The notes under the pieces: model-generated
Told to the model about the DNA's origin: nothing
Database searches by the model: none
The model's input: the letters and a program-made list of their open reading frames with translations, nothing else
Program-made: the position numbers and the translations under genes
NCBI GenBank assembly: GCA_902477755.1
Contig: CABSIK010000007.1
Coordinates: forward strand, 1 to 64,000
Length of the DNA stretch: 64,000 bases
From: an uncultured Clostridia bacterium
Lineage (GTDB): Bacteria; Bacillota; Clostridia; Lachnospirales; Anaerotignaceae
Direction of reading: 5' to 3'
In this document: positions 45,765 to 54,368 of the stretch, piece after piece
Layout: every line of letters starts with the position of its first letter
Position numbering within the stretch: position 1 is the stretch's first letter

Positions 45765-45960
45765 TCCCTTACGACTGCGATACCGAATGACCCCTAAGGT
45801 CTTTCGGGAAAGGCATAAAATCTAATGTCTATCATCTGAATACGAGAGGAACGCCAGGCGGCCTTGGAGAAAAGACGCAGAATTTTTTCCGAACCGTCAA
45901 CCCAAATCCTTTTCGGCTCCCACTCCTTTTTACCCACAAAAAAGAGTGGTACAGAAAAAA
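45765..45960 (+). promoter_or_regulatory. probable ydaO-type c-di-AMP riboswitch
   Basis: The leader contains GAGAGGAACGCC, AGGCGGCCTTGGAG, GACGCAG and TTTCCGAACCGTCAACCC in the order and rough spacing of the 3' two thirds of the ydaO/yuaA consensus. A hairpin CCGAA-GACC/GGTC-TTCGG precedes them. The following gene, a G5/3D cell-wall protein, is a class often found under this riboswitch. The match is by eye only and the 5' part is weak. Confidence 0.5.
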
Positions 45961-45986
45961 GGAACCAACGTTCAAGGAGGAAAACA

Positions 45987-46778
45987 ATGAAAAAACATCT
46001 TAGAGTATTTGCTATCGTGGTATCTATTTTAGCAATCGGCTGCGGCACAGCGTCCGCTTATGACAAAAACACACAGTCCGTATTACTGGATATGGACGGT
46101 GTACCCCGCATGGTGACAACAGATAAGACGACGGTCGGCGAACTGATGGCTGACCTTGCGGAAAACGTGGAAACAGAATACATCGTAACAAACGCAGATG
46201 AAAGCGATGTACTGGAAGACAATATGGAACTGTCCCTCACATCCGTGACTGAAAAAACCGTTTCCACAACAAAAACAGTGCCCTACGAAACAGTAGAACG
46301 CACAAACAACAACCTGAAAAGCGGTGAATCCCGCGTGGTACAGGAAGGTGTTAACGGCACCGCAACTGTTATCAACAAAGAAATCTATCACGGCACAGAA
46401 CTGGTAGAAACCGTTTTCGTGGAAGAAAAGGTTGTTACCGAACCCGTAGATAAAATCGTGGAAGTAGGTCCCGAAAATGTGATCGCAGGTTACACCTACT
46501 CCAAAGCAATCAATGTAAAAGCAACAGCCTACACACCTTATGACGCAGGCTGCACCGGCGTTACAGCCACCGGCATGAAAGCCGGCAGAGGCGTAGTAGC
46601 CGTTGACCCTAAAGTGATCCCTCTGGGCTCTAGAGTATACGTGCCCGGTTACGGCGTAGCCATTGCCGCAGACACTGGCGGCGCCATCAAAGGCGGCAGA
46701 CTGGATGTATGCGTGAACAGCGTTTCCGAAGCATACAGCTGGGGTGTTAGAAACGTAACCGTATACGTTCTGGAATAA
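45987..46778 (+). CDS. G5 and 3D domain cell-wall protein (YabE-like)
   Basis: A 263-residue secreted protein. The signal peptide is MKKHLRVFAIVVSILAIGCG with TASAY cleavage region. A DUF348 unit (TTDKTTVGELMADL) and a G5 domain (TEKTVSTTKTVPYETVER, then KEIYHGTELVETVFVEEK) follow. The C-terminal 3D domain (TAYTPYDAGCTGVTATG, AADTGGAIKGGRLDV) is that of lytic peptidoglycan enzymes. The start at 45987 follows AAGGAGG; frames to 45864 lie in the leader. Confidence 0.92.
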   Translation: MKKHLRVFAIVVSILAIGCGTASAYDKNTQSVLLDMDGVPRMVTTDKTTVGELMADLAENVETEYIVTNADESDVLEDNMELSLTSVTEKTVSTTKTVPYETVERTNNNLKSGESRVVQEGVNGTATVINKEIYHGTELVETVFVEEKVVTEPVDKIVEVGPENVIAGYTYSKAINVKATAYTPYDAGCTGVTATGMKAGRGVVAVDPKVIPLGSRVYVPGYGVAIAADTGGAIKGGRLDVCVNSVSEAYSWGVRNVTVYVLE

Positions 46779-46823
46779 GCCCATTTATATAAAATCAAAC
46801 ATCATATACCACAAAAAATAGCA

Positions 46824-46862
46824 ACAGCGTCCGATAGAATCGGGCGCTTTTCTTTTTGTCTT
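46824..46862 (+). terminator. terminator after the 3D-domain gene
   Basis: GCGTCCGAT/ATCGGGCGC (46827-46847) followed by TTTTCTTTTT. Confidence 0.85.
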
Positions 46863-47142
46863 TCTTCTCCCCTTCAAAATCCCCTTCCCCAAGAAAAACA
46901 CCCCTTTTTCCGAAAAAATGCCTCTTGCTACATTGTTTTGTATCTTGTATACATCTATTTTCCATTATAAGCCCCTCTCTGGCGTTTTTACCCCCTTCCA
47001 CGAAACTTTCCCCATAAAAAAGAAAAAGTCCTCTGAGAACCCCCTTTTTGACGTTTTCAAGCTAGGGTATCCCCTTTACGCTTTTTTCCATAAAAAAAGG
47101 AACATGATTTTAGGGGCTTCTTCATAAAAAACGCCGGAATCT
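46863..47142. other. intergenic stretch with a repeat fragment
   Basis: About 280 bp rich in C4 and T runs on the plus strand. Near 47112-47130 there is a short repeat end (AGGGGCTTCTTCATAAAAAA) directly before the full repeat copy, as if one copy had inserted next to another. No gene is supported; the minus frame 46795-47001 has no binding site. Confidence 0.5.
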
Positions 47143-47330
47143 TAGGGGCATCTTCATAAGAAAACAAAGAAAGCCAAAATCCTTATCATGATAAAGGATT
47201 TTGGCTTTCTTATTTTATTCAGATTTTATTTGTTATGTTTTCTTCTGAAGACAGCCGTCGCAATTCCCCTTAAGAAATCAAGGATAAGAAAAATCAGTGT
47301 TTTCTTAAGGGGAAGTTGCTTTCCCATGTT
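47143..47330 (+). repeat. dispersed intergenic repeat, copy C
   Basis: The cleanest copy. Left end AGGGGCATCTTCATAAGAAA, terminator hairpin GCCAAAATCCTTAT/ATAAAGGATTTTGGC (47172-47205), right arm GTTTTCTTCTGAAGACAGCC (47237-47256), then a perfect 14-bp hairpin TTCCCCTTAAGAAA (47264-47277) with TTTCTTAAGGGGAA (47301-47314). Confidence 0.88.
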
Positions 47331-47344
47331 CCTTTTAAAATTTC

Positions 47345-48265
47345 TTATTTTGTGCTGTCTACCGTGATTGTTTTTGTAGCATCATCCCAGCCTACAGCGA
47401 TGTTCATCAAGCTGCACAGGTCACGCAGTTTGAAGTATGTGCTGCCGTTGATGTTGTAAGCAGGCATTGCGTATTCCATCCAGCCCATATACACAGGCGC
47501 GCCGGAAGGCAATGCCTGTTTTGCGGTGCCATCCCCTGCTGCCATTTCGCCGCCTACTGCCACATAAGCTGTTTCCGGCTGTAAGCTAATGGCTTTTCTA
47601 TCTGTATCCCAAAGGACATTGAAGTTCTTTACGGTGCCGTTGACAGCTGCCGCTACGTCACGGAGTTTGAAATATGTATTGCCGCCGATGGTGTAAGCAT
47701 CAAAAGCCATTTCCTTGCCATTTACCAGCACTTTGGCTGTACTGGGTGCAGCTGTGGTATACTGGGGCTTTGTCAGGCTTGCCGCTGTCTGTCCATTGCC
47801 TTCTACCACCAGATATACTTCCGCACCGCCTGCAATGGCAGGATACATGCCAAGGGCACGATAAATGCCGGGTTCATTGATGGTATAAGTGGTGCCAACT
47901 TGCACGCCAGCATCCCCCTCGCTCTCATAATAAAGCGCATCCCAGCTTTCCTGTGTGTAACCATCAGGAAGCATGACCCCTTGGGCTGCCAGTGCACTTC
48001 CGGCACTGAGATACTTTGTCACATCAAAAGTTTGCAACTCGTCCACAGCAGTCACTTTCACAGGCGCCTGACACACATAGGCTTCCTTTCCAGCCACAGT
48101 GGTCTTGCCTGTCACATTGGAAATGCTGAGCTGATATTGAGCCGCTTCTCCTTCCATTCTGTCATAGCCGTCCACCTGCACGGTTTCTGCCCCGAAAGCT
48201 GTCACAGGCAGTGCCATAGCCAGCATCAGTGCCGCAGCCAGCCCCCTCATACTTCTTTTTTTCAT
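47345..48265 (-). CDS. secreted stalk-domain (copper amine oxidase N-terminal-like) protein
   Basis: A 306-residue exported protein. The signal peptide is MKKRSMRGLAAALMLAMALP with FGAE after it. The middle (residues 25-160) is unassigned. Two related repeats close it: AYTIGGNTYFKLRDVAAAVN near 205 and AYNINGSTYFKLRDLCSLMN near 275, the copper-amine-oxidase-N-like stalk domains common in Clostridia surface proteins. The role is unknown. GGAGGGG precedes the ATG. Confidence 0.85.
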   Translation of the reverse strand: MKKRSMRGLAAALMLAMALPVTAFGAETVQVDGYDRMEGEAAQYQLSISNVTGKTTVAGKEAYVCQAPVKVTAVDELQTFDVTKYLSAGSALAAQGVMLPDGYTQESWDALYYESEGDAGVQVGTTYTINEPGIYRALGMYPAIAGGAEVYLVVEGNGQTAASLTKPQYTTAAPSTAKVLVNGKEMAFDAYTIGGNTYFKLRDVAAAVNGTVKNFNVLWDTDRKAISLQPETAYVAVGGEMAAGDGTAKQALPSGAPVYMGWMEYAMPAYNINGSTYFKLRDLCSLMNIAVGWDDATKTITVDSTK

Positions 48266-48320
48266 AAATAACCCCTCCTAATACATAAACATTTTTTTGT
48301 ATACTTATATATACAAGCAC

Positions 48321-48349
48321 ATTATAACAAGGAAAGTGTTTCTCTACAA
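48321..48349 (-). promoter_or_regulatory. promoter of the stalk-domain protein
   Basis: TTGTAG (48344-48349), a 17-bp spacer and TATAAT (48321-48326) on the minus strand. Confidence 0.7.
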
Positions 48350-48365
48350 GAACATTTCTTTCTCT

Positions 48366-48414
48366 CTATAAAAAAACATCGGCATGCCTTCTAAATTTCG
48401 CATACCGATGTTTC
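48366..48414 (-). terminator. terminator of the prmA-thiI operon
   Basis: AAACATCGG-ATGC/GCAT-CCGATGTTT with TTTTTTTATAG after it on the minus strand, just past the thiI stop. Confidence 0.85.
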
Positions 48415-48418
48415 TATG

Positions 48419-49594
48419 TTACAGTTCGATGATTTCCGCCTTTTCCACAGCTTCTTCCAGATATTTGTCCAAGTCTGTCAGCTTCCGTTCAATACGTTCG
48501 ATAACATTCAGACGAGGTTTGATCTGAGGGTGTTTTGCCACGAAAATGGTGCAACAGTCCTCATAAGGACGGATGGAAATGTCATAGGTGCCGATTTTGG
48601 TACCGATATTGATGATTTCCTGCTTATCCATACCTGCCAAAGGACGCAGTACGGGCATATTGCAGACTGCGTTGATGGCATAAATGCCCTGCATGGTCTG
48701 GCTGGCTACCTGACCCACGCTTTCGCCGGTGATGAGGCTCCATGCGCCGTCTTTTTCAGCGATTTTTTCTGCCGCACGCATCATGGCACGTTTCAGGTGG
48801 ATGGTCAGCTTATCATGAGGCACATTTTCCAGCAGATACAGCTGGAGATCTGTAAAAGGCACCACATAGAGCTTAAATTCGCCGGTAAAGTCCGCAATGC
48901 GTTTTGCCAGGTCGATAACTTTCTGTTTTGCCCATTCGCTTGTATACGGAGGGCTATGGAAGTATACGCCTTCCACTTCCACCCCACGTTTTGCCATCAT
49001 CCATGTAGCAACGGGGCTGTCGATACCGCCGGAGAGCAGAGAAACGCCTTTGCCGGAACTGCCGTAGGGCAGACCGCCATAAGTTTTGATGATTTTGGAA
49101 TACATATAAATGCGGTTACGCACTTCGATGTTCAGCACAACGTCAGGTGTTTTGACATTTACAGTCATGTTGGGCATGTGGTCAAGGATGTATTCCCCTA
49201 CATCTGCCGCAATCTGCATGGATGCCACGCCAAAGCCCTTATTGGAACGACGGGCGTTTACCTTAAATGTCATGGGCTTATCGCCGTAGAGCTCCTGCAT
49301 ATGACGCAGCGCTTCTTCTTTGATGGCGTCCATGGACATTTCCTGCAATCTGATACCGGGGCACAGTGCCACCAGACCGAAAATAGGCTCTACTCTGGGG
49401 ATGACCAAATCATAATCCATTTCGCCGCCACGGTCTTCTACAATGAGACGACCGGGTTCTCTCACGACATAATAATTTCCTACAGGGTCCAGATTTCTGC
49501 GAATCGCCAGAATCAGACGATTGATGAAGATATACTGGTTATCGCCACGCATGGCAATTTCCCCGAATTTTACAAGCAATACTTTATCCGCCAT
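48419..49594 (-). CDS. thiI: tRNA 4-thiouridine synthase ThiI
   Basis: A 391-residue enzyme making 4-thiouridine at tRNA position 8 and possibly supplying sulfur for thiamine. An N-terminal ferredoxin-like/THUMP part is followed by the PP-loop SLLSGGIDSPVATW near residue 187. The C-terminal rhodanese domain of the E. coli protein is absent, as in Bacillus. The cysteine desulfurase gene 9 bases upstream is the expected sulfur donor. GGAGG precedes the ATG by 5 bases. Confidence 0.96.
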   Translation of the reverse strand: MADKVLLVKFGEIAMRGDNQYIFINRLILAIRRNLDPVGNYYVVREPGRLIVEDRGGEMDYDLVIPRVEPIFGLVALCPGIRLQEMSMDAIKEEALRHMQELYGDKPMTFKVNARRSNKGFGVASMQIAADVGEYILDHMPNMTVNVKTPDVVLNIEVRNRIYMYSKIIKTYGGLPYGSSGKGVSLLSGGIDSPVATWMMAKRGVEVEGVYFHSPPYTSEWAKQKVIDLAKRIADFTGEFKLYVVPFTDLQLYLLENVPHDKLTIHLKRAMMRAAEKIAEKDGAWSLITGESVGQVASQTMQGIYAINAVCNMPVLRPLAGMDKQEIINIGTKIGTYDISIRPYEDCCTIFVAKHPQIKPRLNVIERIERKLTDLDKYLEEAVEKAEIIEL

Positions 49595-49603
49595 ACTTCC
49601 TCC

Positions 49604-50758
49604 TTATCTCTGTCGGTTGATTTTACGCAGGAAAGGTACGGTTACTTCCAGCGCTTTCAGACATTCTTTGGCTTCTTCTACGGTGTTATACCGACAGAAG
49701 CTGAAACGTACCGCCCCTTCGATTTCTTCAAAAGGCATGCCCATGGCTGTCAAAACGGGGCTGCCCACTTTCTTTCTGCTGTCGCAGGCAGAACCTGCGG
49801 ATACGAAAATCCCCTTGCTTTCCAGACTGTGCAGCAATACTTCACTGCGCAGACCTTTGAAAGTCACATTCAGTACATAAGGGCTGGCTTCTTCCAGTCC
49901 ATCCCCGTTGACCTGTGTGTCAGGCATTGCCAAAATGCCGTCCATAAGGGTTTTCTTTACTTCTTTCACATGTTCAATGCTTTCTTTCATGGAACGGAAG
50001 GCAACGTCTGCCGCTACCCCCAAACCAGCCACGCCAGCACCGTTTTCTGTGCCAGCTCTCTGGCCTTTCTGCTGACCGCCCCCCAGAATGAAGGGACGTA
50101 CTTTCAGACCTTTGCGCATATAGAGCATACCTACGCCTTTAGGGCCATGGATTTTATGGCCGCTCATGGTGAGCAGGTCGATTTTCATTTTCTGTACATC
50201 AATGGGATATTTGCCGAATGCCTGTACGGCGTCCACATGATACAGTGTGTTGGGATTTTTTTCTTTGATAAGTTTCCCAATGGCTGCCGCATCCTGAATG
50301 ACACCTGTTTCGTTGTTCACCAGAATGGTGCTCACCAAAATGGTGTCGGGACGGATGGCGTTTGCCAGTTCTTCCAGAGAAATATGTCCCTTTTCGTCTA
50401 CACTCAGCCATGTAACTTCGTATCCTTTTTCTTCCAGATGCTTCATGGGATTTTTCACAGCAGGATGTTCAATGGCCGTTGTGATAAGGTGTTTCCCGTT
50501 TCTTGCATAGCCTTCCACTGTGCCGTAAATGGCCCAGTTATCCCCTTCTGTACCGCCGCTGGTAAAGAAAATTTCTTCTTCCTTTGCACGGATACCATTG
50601 GCAAGGATTTCAGAAGCCTTGCGGATTTCCTTTTCCACTTCCAGACCCATGACGCTGACGGAAGCAGGGTTCCCAAAGTTTTCACACAGCATATAGGTCA
50701 TTTTTTCCGCCACTTCGGGCAGCGCTCTTGTGGTGGCGGCATTATCGAAATAAATCAT
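49604..50758 (-). CDS. cysteine desulfurase (NifS/IscS family, NifZ-like)
   Basis: A 384-residue PLP enzyme that takes sulfur from cysteine. The start MIYFDNAATT is typical. The PLP lysine is in MSGHKIHGPKGVG near residue 200 and the active cysteine in SAGSACDSRKK near 325. The start at 50758 follows GGAGG by 8 bases; the longer frame to 50800 is not supported. Its place next to thiI suggests it feeds tRNA thiolation, like Bacillus NifZ. Confidence 0.93.
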   Translation of the reverse strand: MIYFDNAATTRALPEVAEKMTYMLCENFGNPASVSVMGLEVEKEIRKASEILANGIRAKEEEIFFTSGGTEGDNWAIYGTVEGYARNGKHLITTAIEHPAVKNPMKHLEEKGYEVTWLSVDEKGHISLEELANAIRPDTILVSTILVNNETGVIQDAAAIGKLIKEKNPNTLYHVDAVQAFGKYPIDVQKMKIDLLTMSGHKIHGPKGVGMLYMRKGLKVRPFILGGGQQKGQRAGTENGAGVAGLGVAADVAFRSMKESIEHVKEVKKTLMDGILAMPDTQVNGDGLEEASPYVLNVTFKGLRSEVLLHSLESKGIFVSAGSACDSRKKVGSPVLTAMGMPFEEIEGAVRFSFCRYNTVEEAKECLKALEVTVPFLRKINRQR

Positions 50759-50771
50759 TTCTGTTTCCTCC

Positions 50772-51497
50772 TTAGCCCAATTCATATAATAACAAGGCAA
50801 CGGTGGTCATGCCCGCCGTTTCCGTCCGTAAGATTCGTTTGCCCAGTGTCACCGGCAGAATCCCTGCTTCCTGTGCCAGCTGGATTTCCTCCGGCGCAAA
50901 ACCGCCTTCTGGTCCGATAAAGACCCCTACGGTCTTGCCGGAAAAGCACTGTACAAACTGGCGGATGCCTCTTTCTTCCTCTTTTTCATAAGGAATCAGC
51001 GCCCCATCCAGTTTTGCCGCTTCCGCTACAGCTTCTTTGAAAGTCAGCACACTTTCTCCCATCTGGGGGATGATGCCCCGTCCGCTCTGTTTTGCGGCGG
51101 CTTCGGCGATTTTCTGCCAGCGTTCCAGCTTCTTGCCTTCTTTTTTGTCCAGCTTCACAATGGCTCTTTCCGTGGAAACAGGCACAATTCGCTCAATACC
51201 CAGTTCCACGCATTTCTGGATGATCCATTCCATTTTATCCGCTTTGGGCAATCCCTGATAAAGGGTAATTTTCGTTTCCGGCTCCACGTCGCAAGGAGCG
51301 GAAGAAAGGACTTCCGTCACCACACCACGTTCCAGAGAAAGGATGCGGCACTGATAGTCCGTTCCTTCCCCGTCACACACAGTGATTTCCTCCCCTTCTC
51401 TTGCCCGAAGCACTGTCTTGATATGCTTTTCATTTTCCCCTGTCAGGGTGATTTTCTTTCCCACAATATCCTGTGGTGTCACAAAAAATTTCGGCAT
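50772..51497 (-). CDS. rsmE: 16S rRNA m3U1498 methyltransferase RsmE
   Basis: A 241-residue SPOUT methyltransferase with an N-terminal PUA-like domain (ENEKHIKTVLRAREGEEITV) and the SAM knot motifs VFIGPEGGF and LGKRILRTETA near the C-terminus. It starts 3 bases after the prmA stop, a frequent pair in Firmicutes. Confidence 0.94.
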   Translation of the reverse strand: MPKFFVTPQDIVGKKITLTGENEKHIKTVLRAREGEEITVCDGEGTDYQCRILSLERGVVTEVLSSAPCDVEPETKITLYQGLPKADKMEWIIQKCVELGIERIVPVSTERAIVKLDKKEGKKLERWQKIAEAAAKQSGRGIIPQMGESVLTFKEAVAEAAKLDGALIPYEKEEERGIRQFVQCFSGKTVGVFIGPEGGFAPEEIQLAQEAGILPVTLGKRILRTETAGMTTVALLLYELG

Positions 51498-51500
51498 GGC

Positions 51501-52478
51501 TTATCCCTCATATTTTGTCGCAATGGCAACCCAGCTTGTTTTTTCCTTGATATCCAGCACAGCAAAGTTTGCGGCTTTCAAAGCTTCCAGCACATCTTCC
51601 TTCCGTTCGGTGATGATGCCGCTGCACAGGAAAATGCCGCCGTCTTTGATGTAATCCGGCACCTGTTTTGTCAAAGCGATGATAACGTCTGCCACGATAT
51701 TGGCAGCCACCAAATCGTATTTCTTGCCGCTGTAGGACGCCTGCAATTCTTTGTCTTCCAGAATATTGCCGGCTTTTACATGGTAACGGCTCCGGTCGAT
51801 GTCGTTTCTGTCGCTGTTTTCATAAGCGATCTGGATAGCGTTGGGATCAATATCTACCGCATCTGCTTCTTTTGCGTCCAGCAGCAAAGAAGCGATGGAC
51901 AGGATACCGCTGCCGCAGCCAATATCCAGCACCATATCGTCTTTCTTCACATATTTTTCGATAAGCTCCATGCAAAGCTGTGTGGTTTCGTGGGTGCCTG
52001 TACCGAAAATATGACCGGGGTCGATTTTCAGAATGATTTTATCTGTCTGGGCAGGCAGTTCTTCCCAAGAGGGCTTGATCATGATTTTATCGCCTACGGG
52101 GAAGGGTTTGAAATATTTCTTCCAGTTGTTTGCCCAGTCTTCTTCCGCTACGTTTTTCATAGTCACTTCCAGAGAGCCCAAATCCAGTTCTTTTTCTGTT
52201 TCTTTCACGCTCTGGAGTGCGCTTTTGATCTGGGACAGCTGTTCTCTGCCATAGAGGTTGTCACGCAGGAAAAAGGTGATGCCTGTGGTCTGTTCCTGTT
52301 TTTCTTCCACCAGTTCATCGGCAACATAGTCCCATTCTCTATTGGGATTTTCCAGAAATTCCGCAAAATCCGCTTCGTCGTGAATCATCAGCCCATTCAG
52401 ACCGCACTGGTACAGCACGCCTTCCACCGGCTCCAGCCCCATCTGGGATGTGGCTACAAATACTTCGATCCATTCCAT
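51501..52478 (-). CDS. prmA: ribosomal protein L11 methyltransferase
   Basis: A 325-residue SAM-dependent enzyme that methylates L11. The typical DPGHIFGTGTHETTQLCMEL lies near residue 180, followed by the SAM motif VLDIGCGSGILSIA and the NIVADVI motif. The start at 52478 follows GGAGG by 9 bases; the frame to 52529 is too long. First gene of the prmA-rsmE-nifS-thiI operon. Confidence 0.95.
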   Translation of the reverse strand: MEWIEVFVATSQMGLEPVEGVLYQCGLNGLMIHDEADFAEFLENPNREWDYVADELVEEKQEQTTGITFFLRDNLYGREQLSQIKSALQSVKETEKELDLGSLEVTMKNVAEEDWANNWKKYFKPFPVGDKIMIKPSWEELPAQTDKIILKIDPGHIFGTGTHETTQLCMELIEKYVKKDDMVLDIGCGSGILSIASLLLDAKEADAVDIDPNAIQIAYENSDRNDIDRSRYHVKAGNILEDKELQASYSGKKYDLVAANIVADVIIALTKQVPDYIKDGGIFLCSGIITERKEDVLEALKAANFAVLDIKEKTSWVAIATKYEG

Positions 52479-52521
52479 TGTTCTTCTGCCTCCTTCATTT
52501 TCCGTTCCACTACGAAAAAAA

Positions 52522-52548
52522 TCCGACACGTTGTGTCGGCTTTTTCTG
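52522..52548 (-). terminator. terminator after the nucleotidyltransferase gene
   Basis: CCGACAC/GTGTCGG with a run of T on the minus strand (AAAAAAA at 52515-52521 on the plus strand), 40 bp after the stop. Confidence 0.75.
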
Positions 52549-52589
52549 CCTCACCTCCGCCAGAAAAAGGCGGCAGAAGCCGTTGTTTC

Positions 52590-53324
52590 TTATTTTTCAT
52601 ACATGCGGCAAACTTCCCGATAGCTTTCCGGTGTGCCGATGTCATAACATTCTCCAGAGAATGTGTAGGCGTACACGTCTTTGCGTTTGTACAGCCATGC
52701 AGGGAAGTTCCCCGGTGCGTCGGGATTGTTGCCGCTTTCCAGATATTCCCGGAACATGGGCACTGTTTCCCGTTTGTAAAGGTATGTGGCAAATACCGCT
52801 GTGTCGGACTTAGGTTCCTTGGGTTTTTCCTCAATATCCAGCACCTTGCCGTTTTCATCCAGCAATGCCACGCCGAACTGGGACAATTCCTTTTTGTTGG
52901 GCCATTTCTTGACGCAAACGCAGTCATGGTCTTTTTCCCGATAATAATCCACATAATCCCGAAGGGAATATGTAAAGAAATTATCTCCGGCAATGACCAA
53001 GAGTTCGTCGTCGATGTTTTTCTCCGCAATGACAAAGCCAATGTCACCTACAGCGCCTTTTTTGTTCTCGTCACTGGTGGTGCCGTCATCCAGCACAGAA
53101 ATGGGGGTTTTCCCCGGCGCTGTCTTTGCCCAGTCTGTGAAATGCTGAGCGAAACGGCTGTTTGTCACCACATAGATTTCGTCAATCTCAGTAATGGTGT
53201 TCAGTTCGTCTACAATATAATCAATGATTGGTTTTTTGTTGATTGGAAGCAATGCCTTTGGCGTATTGATGGTCAAAGGATATAATCTGGTGGCATAGCC
53301 TGCCGCCAATATAATTGCTTTCAT
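52590..53324 (-). CDS. sugar-phosphate nucleotidyltransferase
   Basis: A 244-residue NTP-transferase (glucose-1-phosphate thymidylyl/uridylyltransferase-like). The nucleotide-binding start is IILAAGYATRLYPLT followed by TPKALLPINKKPIIDY, and the metal site is in VIAGDNFF. It is shorter than RfbA/GalU, more like the compact nucleotidyltransferase domain of MurU or LicC types. The sugar is not known. GAGGAG precedes the ATG. Last gene of the secA-prfB-rlu run. Confidence 0.85.
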   Translation of the reverse strand: MKAIILAAGYATRLYPLTINTPKALLPINKKPIIDYIVDELNTITEIDEIYVVTNSRFAQHFTDWAKTAPGKTPISVLDDGTTSDENKKGAVGDIGFVIAEKNIDDELLVIAGDNFFTYSLRDYVDYYREKDHDCVCVKKWPNKKELSQFGVALLDENGKVLDIEEKPKEPKSDTAVFATYLYKRETVPMFREYLESGNNPDAPGNFPAWLYKRKDVYAYTFSGECYDIGTPESYREVCRMYEK

Positions 53325-53345
53325 GAAATCACTCCTCTTTCCTCA

Positions 53346-54329
53346 TCAGAAGTGTCCTTCTTCGCCAAACAGACTGTCACATACAGCCTGCATGTTCTTG
53401 GGCAAAGGCGCTGTCATCTGTTTTCCGTACAAATAGGACAGGAAACCTTCTTTTTCCTTCCAGACGATTTTCCGGGCATGGAGGCATTGATTGGAAATAG
53501 CAAACTCTCCTCTGACCTTTCGGTTCACTTCGGCATCGCCATATTTCCTGTCACCCAAAACGGGATGACCCATGGCCTGCATGTGGGCACGAATTTGATG
53601 GGTCTTTCCAGTGATGAGCTGCAATTCCAGCAGGGTATAGTCCCTTGTGTGGGCAATGGGGCGGTACTTTGTCAGGGCACGGCGGTATCCCGCTTTTTCC
53701 TGATGGCTTGTCCGCACCTGATTGCGCTCCTCATCCTTGGAAAGATACAGGTCGATTTCTCCCGCTTCTTCCACTACGCCTTTTACCAATGTAACATAAT
53801 ATTTATCCATACGCCGGCTGCGAATGGCTTCATTGACTGCCTGCACGGCACGGAGGGTTTTCCCTGCCACCACAATGCCGCTGGTGTTTCTGTCCAGACG
53901 GTTGCAGACTGCCGGTGTGAATGCGCTTTCCGCAGAAGGCGTGTATTGTCCTTTTTCATAGAGGTAATACAAAATCTGATCTGTGAGGGTATCCCGATCC
54001 TCTGCTTTTTCCGGATGGGTCAGAAGCCCAGCAGGCTTGTTCACCACCAGAATATCGTCATCCTCGTAAACAATGCCGAAGTGACGCTCTGCCACAGGAA
54101 CAGTCTTTTCCTCCATAAATCCTGCCATGGTTTCTTCTGCCAGATACAGCTGGAGGGTATCCCCCTCCAACAGCATCTCGCTGCCCTCTGCCTTGCCTTT
54201 GTTGAGCTTGATGCGTTTTTTCCGCAGCATTTTATAGACAAAGCTTTTGGGCGCTTTGTTGAAGTATTTCAGCAGATATTTATCCAGTCTTTGATTTTCC
54301 TCATTTTTGGTGATCTTGATCTCTTTCAA
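53346..54329 (-). CDS. RluC/RluD-type pseudouridine synthase
   Basis: A 327-residue RNA pseudouridine synthase. An S4 domain is at residues 5-60 (NQRLDKYLLKYFNKAPKSFV), and the catalytic Asp is in CNRLDRNTSGIVVAGKT near 145. The C-terminus holds TGKTHQIRAHMQAMGHPVLG. The start is not certain: a TTG at 54329 has AAAGGAG 10 bases upstream, and another TTG at 54338 is too near that site. It sits between prfB and the nucleotidyltransferase. Confidence 0.9.
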   Translation of the reverse strand: MKEIKITKNEENQRLDKYLLKYFNKAPKSFVYKMLRKKRIKLNKGKAEGSEMLLEGDTLQLYLAEETMAGFMEEKTVPVAERHFGIVYEDDDILVVNKPAGLLTHPEKAEDRDTLTDQILYYLYEKGQYTPSAESAFTPAVCNRLDRNTSGIVVAGKTLRAVQAVNEAIRSRRMDKYYVTLVKGVVEEAGEIDLYLSKDEERNQVRTSHQEKAGYRRALTKYRPIAHTRDYTLLELQLITGKTHQIRAHMQAMGHPVLGDRKYGDAEVNRKVRGEFAISNQCLHARKIVWKEKEGFLSYLYGKQMTAPLPKNMQAVCDSLFGEEGHF

Positions 54330-54368
54330 TTCTCCCAAACTCCTTTGAGAAATCCTTTCAGCTTGTTT

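Noticed and set aside
46795..47001. 68-codon minus frame downstream of the 3D-domain gene
   Set aside because: It overlaps a strong terminator, has no binding site and low-complexity composition.
48416..50920. 834-codon frame on the plus strand opposite thiI and the cysteine desulfurase gene
   Set aside because: Spans two well-supported genes on the other strand and has His/Phe/Cys-rich nonsense composition.
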